Shown here in pieces: positions 62,144 through 64,000 of a DNA stretch of 64,000 nucleotides. Position numbers and translations under genes: made by a program. The notes under the pieces are model-generated. The model was not told the origin of the DNA and made no database searches. It saw nothing but the letters and a program-made list of their open reading frames with translations. Numbering within the stretch: position 1 is the stretch's first letter; each line of letters begins with the position of its first letter. The stretch comes from Amoebophrya sp. A120 (lineage: Eukaryota; Sar; Dinophyceae; Syndiniales; Amoebophryaceae): NCBI GenBank assembly GCA_905178155.1, contig CAJINV010000009.1:248001-312000 (forward strand). The letters are read 5' to 3'.

Positions 62144-62286
62144 GAGCCTAACTTAGTAGAAACCTGTCGAGAGCGGGGCCCTCTGCACGGGGCCCCTGGA
62201 GAGTATGTGTAGGCAGCCGGGTGCAGCCGGCTGCGCCCTAGATTCATTTATGCTACTAGTGAAAGTCACCGCCGCCGCCACCCAAG
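62144..62286. other. Putative retroposed 5' UTR with GC-rich hairpin
   Basis: Between the leader relic and the first ATG. It contains a strong inverted repeat (ggggccc...gggcccc near 62176-62200) and a short gcagccggg repeat. It would be the 5' UTR of the retroposed transcript. Confidence 0.45.
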
Positions 62287-62703
62287 ATGGTTCCATCCGG
62301 CACCACCGTGCAGCTCTGTGACCCGAGGGAGATAGTCACCAACGCCAAACTCCAACCTTCCTCCGGCAGCGTCTAGCGCGAGGCCGTGCAGCAACAAGGG
62401 CAAGCACGACGCGACCGGTGGGGGTTTCTCCCTCCACCGCCAGAGGCAGTGTGGCGCGTGCCGACCTTACCAAGGCCTCCGCGCACCGCCGGAGGATCTT
62501 CGACGACGGACCGTGCCCGAAGCAAGCCGACCGCAGATGGACTAGCTCGTCGTGGTATTTTTTCAGCGAGCGGTGGAGCGTGTACTCGTGGCAAGGAGTC
62601 TCTGCTCGAAGAGCTTCCGCAGGCCGTGATCGTGCGCACTGACTCTGGGCAACTTGTGGCGCCAAAGATTTGTCGTCGGGGGTTTGTATGTGCGTGTGGT
62701 TAA
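62287..62703 (+). pseudogene. Possible retroposed coding sequence broken by one in-frame stop
   Basis: ATG 62287 opens a 29-codon frame ending at TAG 62374-62376. The same frame then stays open for 109 further codons to TAA 62704-62706. The predicted product begins MVPSGTTVQLCDPREIV and ends RTDSGQLVAPKICRRGF plus a Cys-rich tip. One internal stop in ~138 codons, downstream of a spliced leader and without introns, suits a processed copy that has begun to decay. The GC-rich composition alone could also keep the frame open. No family recognised. Confidence 0.4.
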
Positions 62704-62706
62704 AGT

Positions 62707-64000
62707 GGAGTATGGATAAATTTAAATTTTCTTTAACTATTGTTTTGTGTTATGCATGGCCTTCTTCTTCGTCTTCATCTCCAACTACGCATATTTTCAT
62801 TTTGAAGTGTTTGTCTAGTTTGCGGATAATTTCGTTGTCGATCCCCGTGAAGCTGTCCTGTCATCGTTCAACAAACTCTCTAATATCAGGTATACGGCGC
62901 GACTGTGCTGGGACGGGGCAAGCGATGGAGCGGCGACGGATAGTTAGAAGTAGAAGTAAAATCACCAAAAGCGCACAGCATAAGTAGTCTTAGTCGTAAA
63001 CTTGCAGTGTTAGCAATTAGCTTTTTGTAGCGCCACCCGTTGCGCCGGGCGAGTAGTTAGCTCCGTAAACGCACTGCGAAGAAGGTAAAGGGATGCTTTT
63101 CTCTATGCCAAAAAAGGCTTAAAATAGTCCATCCCTCACGCTGCCGTTGTGCCGGTGGTCGTGGCGTCGGGCGGAGGTTCGCGGGTGTGCCGGTCGTGCA
63201 CTAGAAACAAAAGTGTGTATAATAGTGCCGTGGCCCTCCTTATATAGTGCCCGTTCGTGTAGTTAGCATTCCGCGTATCGCCCTCCCATAGTTTAGGTTT
63301 TGCATTTGTAGAGACGCCTGCGCGGATCAGGTGCAGTAACCAAGCTCGGCAAGTAGCGCTCCGCGGGGAGGTAGTTTCGTGTAGTATACTATATTGTAAG
63401 GAAAAAAGGTGCGTAGTTCAGTGACCCTTGTTTTTTTGTTTTCAAAAACTACAGTAGAAAGTAAAAGCAAAAAGCACGAAGTTAAGAAGAAGAAGTTCAA
63501 AGCACGGAAAAAAAGAAGCTCACTATGAACTTGGGCAAAAAAGTAGCTTATGCAGCAGGAGTTTGTATGCGCTGCACCCAGCCCCGCCGAGCTACATACG
63601 CGCCCCAGTGGGTTAGAGGAAAAGTCTAGCAGGTCCCTAGGGTAGGAGTTTGATAACTTAGTTTTGTATGCTGGGCAGTTGCTGCTGTCCGGAGGCGTCC
63701 ACACTGCCTGATAGTAGTCGTGTGCCCGTGGCGCATAGCATTGCGTTGTTCCCTGCCCCTGTCTATCGAGCTTTGAGGTAAGAGGCCACCGCCACCGCGC
63801 CCGTAACTAACTACTTAACTAATAATGCGTCGAACTGAACTGAACTGAACTGACGAGGCGACGAGTTTAAATGTTTTAAAGCAACATTGGTATGGTCAGG
63901 AGGCGAATGCGATACTCTAGATCATACCGAATGCCAAGTCTACCTTGTCGCAGCTGCTATGGTCATGCCTTTTCGGGTCATAAAGTACTGGAAGAGAGTC
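62707..64000. other. Spacer to the window edge, nothing recognised
   Basis: About 1.3 kb without a supportable gene. It contains a short perfect microsatellite at 63832-63851. Confidence 0.5.
63832..63851 (+). repeat. (GAACT)4 microsatellite
   Basis: Four perfect GAACT units followed by GA. Confidence 0.9.

Noticed and set aside
62374-62376. Programmed stop-codon readthrough or selenocysteine
   Set aside because: The codon is TAG, not TGA, no SECIS-like structure was noticed, and a decaying retrocopy explains it more simply.
1-64000. tRNA, rRNA, CRISPR or bacterial operon features
   Set aside because: No cloverleaf-type T-loop, rRNA core, direct-repeat array or Shine-Dalgarno-spaced operon was seen; spliceable exons show this is eukaryotic nuclear DNA.

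Overview
This is nuclear DNA from a protist of the dinoflagellate lineage, most likely a syndinian parasite of the Amoebophrya type. Three observations support this. (1) A complete 22-nt dinoflagellate spliced-leader (DinoSL) sequence lies at 62107-62128, followed at once by a truncated second copy. (2) At least six introns are introner-like elements: terminal inverted repeats, ~5-bp target-site duplications that are exact in four copies, no GT-AG ends, and a shared internal GCATGACAA motif. Such invasive non-canonical introns are known from Amoebophrya. (3) Every supported gene lies on the + strand, head to tail, as in dinoflagellate gene arrays. The species itself is inference.

Layout. 1-168: 3' end of a gene entering from the left. 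2144-10377: a seven-exon gene for a ~1320-residue protein ending in an FkbM-type methyltransferase domain; four of its introns are introner elements, one swollen to 3.1 kb by secondary insertions. 11366-16948: a single-exon nucleotidyltransferase (non-canonical poly(A) polymerase/TUTase type). 18157-19386: a VKOR-family membrane protein whose CxxC has become CxxN. 19917-22076: a coiled-coil protein. 22646-25977: a U-box E3 ligase with a membrane segment. 27106-29058: a mitochondrial carrier.

30028-43405 holds three consecutive genes for large, low-complexity, single-pass membrane proteins of similar plan, probably diverged tandem duplicates. 44271-46028: a Cys-rich repeat protein. 46710-47482: intraflagellar transport protein IFT25, which fits an organism with a flagellated stage. 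47942-49201: an unknown protein. 49202-52258: a GC-rich gene-free island. 52259-55056: a Gln/Ser-rich coiled-coil protein. 56092-59197: an M48-like HExxH metallopeptidase. 60102-61073: a small Cys-containing membrane or secreted protein. 61074-64000: no ordinary gene, but the DinoSL relic and a broken reading frame that looks like a retroposed mRNA copy.

No pathway links the genes. They form a loosely packed eukaryotic array with 0.5-3 kb spacers, and the common themes are introner invasion, retroposition and fast-evolving surface-type proteins. Exon boundaries were worked out by hand from reading frame, GT-AG signals and target-site duplications; several give exact frame closure and protein-family alignment, and others are marked unresolved.
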